From Anaerolineaceae bacterium (GTDB lineage: Bacteria; Chloroflexota; Anaerolineae; Anaerolineales; Anaerolineaceae): DNA of 6,213 nt. The stretch lies in contig WOZC01000072.1 in NCBI GenBank assembly GCA_011620465.1, forward strand, positions 15,560 to 21,772. The letters run 5' to 3'. The position numbers and the translations under genes are program-made. The notes under the pieces are model-generated. The model saw only the letters and a program-made list of their open reading frames with translations, made no database searches and was not told the origin of the DNA. This document shows positions 5,775 to 6,213 of this stretch, in pieces. Position 1 is the first letter of the stretch, and each line of letters starts with the position of its first letter.

Positions 5775-5824
5775 CGACTTGGAAAAACAGTTTCCTGGTT
5801 GTTTTACGAGAGACAGGCGTGATA
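5770..5824. repeat. Inverted CGTGATA motif shared by two divergent promoters
   Basis: TATCACG (5770-5776) and CGTGATA (5818-5824) are exact 7-bp reverse complements. Each overlaps the 5' part of the extended -10 element of one of the divergent genes. This may only reflect two promoters of the same class, or be a shared control site. Between them lies GGAAA-N5-TTTCC (5781-5795), a weak dyad near the middle of the region. Confidence 0.4.
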
Positions 5825-5828
5825 ATAT
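5820..5828 (+). promoter_or_regulatory. Extended -10 promoter of the 2H phosphoesterase gene (possible leaderless start)
   Basis: TGATAATAT is a TGn extension plus a hexamer with the key TA...T positions and 4/6 matches to TATAAT. Six nt follow before the ATG at 5835, placing +1 on the start codon. A weak -35 (TTGTTT at 5799-5804, 18-bp spacer) is possible. Confidence 0.45.
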
Positions 5829-5834
5829 TAGACA

Positions 5835-6213
5835 ATGCAAGCGTTAGTTACTTTACTGCCCGAACCCTATTTCCAGGCAATCGAAGATATCTGGGTCGAA
5901 TTGGAAACCCGCTTTGATTGCCAGCATGTTTATGCCCGACCAAAGCCTCATTTCACCTGGCAATTTGCCGAATCATATAACGATGCCTATGCAGATGCTT
6001 TGGAACGTCTTTGCTCTGGTCAGAGCGCTTTGGAAGTCCGAACGGATATCGTGACCCGCTTTTCGGAGTTTGACCCGGTTGTGTTTTTGCGAATCGTTCC
6101 AAATCCAGAGTTGCTTGATTTGCATCGGAAATTATGGGACAGCTTGCATCCTTTTTGTGACAAACCATCTTTATTGTATCAGCCAGGCGACTGGGTGCCG
6201 CATATTACCATCA
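5835..6213 (+). CDS. 2H phosphoesterase (2'-5' RNA ligase/LigT-like), N-terminal part
   Basis: The first 126 codons are present; the gene runs off the right edge. The protein begins MQALVTLLPEPYF and carries two HxT motifs: PHFTW with His39 and Thr41, and PHITI with His123 and Thr125 at the very end. Paired HxT motifs about 80 residues apart define the 2H phosphoesterase superfamily, whose members hydrolyse cyclic or linear 2',5'- or 2',3'-phosphodiesters (LigT/ThpR, CPDase) or act on RNA ends. Both catalytic motifs are inside the window, so an active enzyme is likely; the substrate cannot be read from sequence. Family members are commonly about 170-190 residues, so roughly the last third is missing. 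The start is well bounded: an in-frame TAG lies two codons upstream and no ribosome-binding site is present. It is the only plus-strand gene, divergent from the M23 gene with 76 bp between the starts. Confidence 0.87.
   Translation, partial: MQALVTLLPEPYFQAIEDIWVELETRFDCQHVYARPKPHFTWQFAESYNDAYADALERLCSGQSALEVRTDIVTRFSEFDPVVFLRIVPNPELLDLHRKLWDSLHPFCDKPSLLYQPGDWVPHITI

Overview
The window looks like bacterial chromosome, most likely Chloroflexota (Anaerolineae-like). The basis is indirect: two lipoproteins with a short lipobox signal followed by a long Thr-Pro linker, a style common in that group, next to a LysM/M23 peptidoglycan hydrolase. No rRNA or other phylogenetic marker is present, so the assignment is an inference.

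Layout. Nearly everything is on the minus strand and densely packed. Read in the direction of transcription: (1) at 5758-4559, a membrane-anchored LysM/M23 endopeptidase; (2) at 4562-3717, overlapping it by an ATGA junction, a lipoprotein with a probable papain-like (C39/NlpC/CHAP-type) cysteine-peptidase domain; (3) a 103-bp AT-rich intergenic region with an extended -10 promoter and a perfect 9-bp inverted repeat; (4) at 3613-3167, a MarR-family regulator; (5) at 3125-2250, a Memo-family (AmmeMemoRadiSam system protein B) protein; (6) at 2263-1277, overlapping Memo by 14 bp, a second Thr-Pro-linker lipoprotein with an unrecognised C-terminal domain; (7) from 1262 off the left edge, the N-terminal 420 residues of the replication-restart helicase PriA. 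On the plus strand, from 5835 off the right edge, is a 2H phosphoesterase (2'-5' RNA ligase/LigT-like) transcribed divergently from the M23 gene across 76 bp.

How the genes may work together. The M23 endopeptidase and the cysteine-peptidase-like lipoprotein form a translationally coupled pair that probably acts on the cell wall outside the membrane. MarR, Memo, lipoprotein and PriA form a second tight run; the regulator probably controls its own promoter through the inverted repeat. PriA is a housekeeping gene probably carried by read-through.

Most notable signals: four putative promoters, all of the extended -10 type (TGnTANNNT) without a good -35. Three of them sit 6-7 nt from the start codon of genes that lack a usable ribosome-binding site, which suggests leaderless mRNAs. 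The PriA Walker B motif reads DECD where E. coli and B. subtilis PriA have DEEH. The cysteine-peptidase-like and unknown lipoproteins may be new families. No mobile elements, CRISPR arrays, tRNA or rRNA genes were seen.
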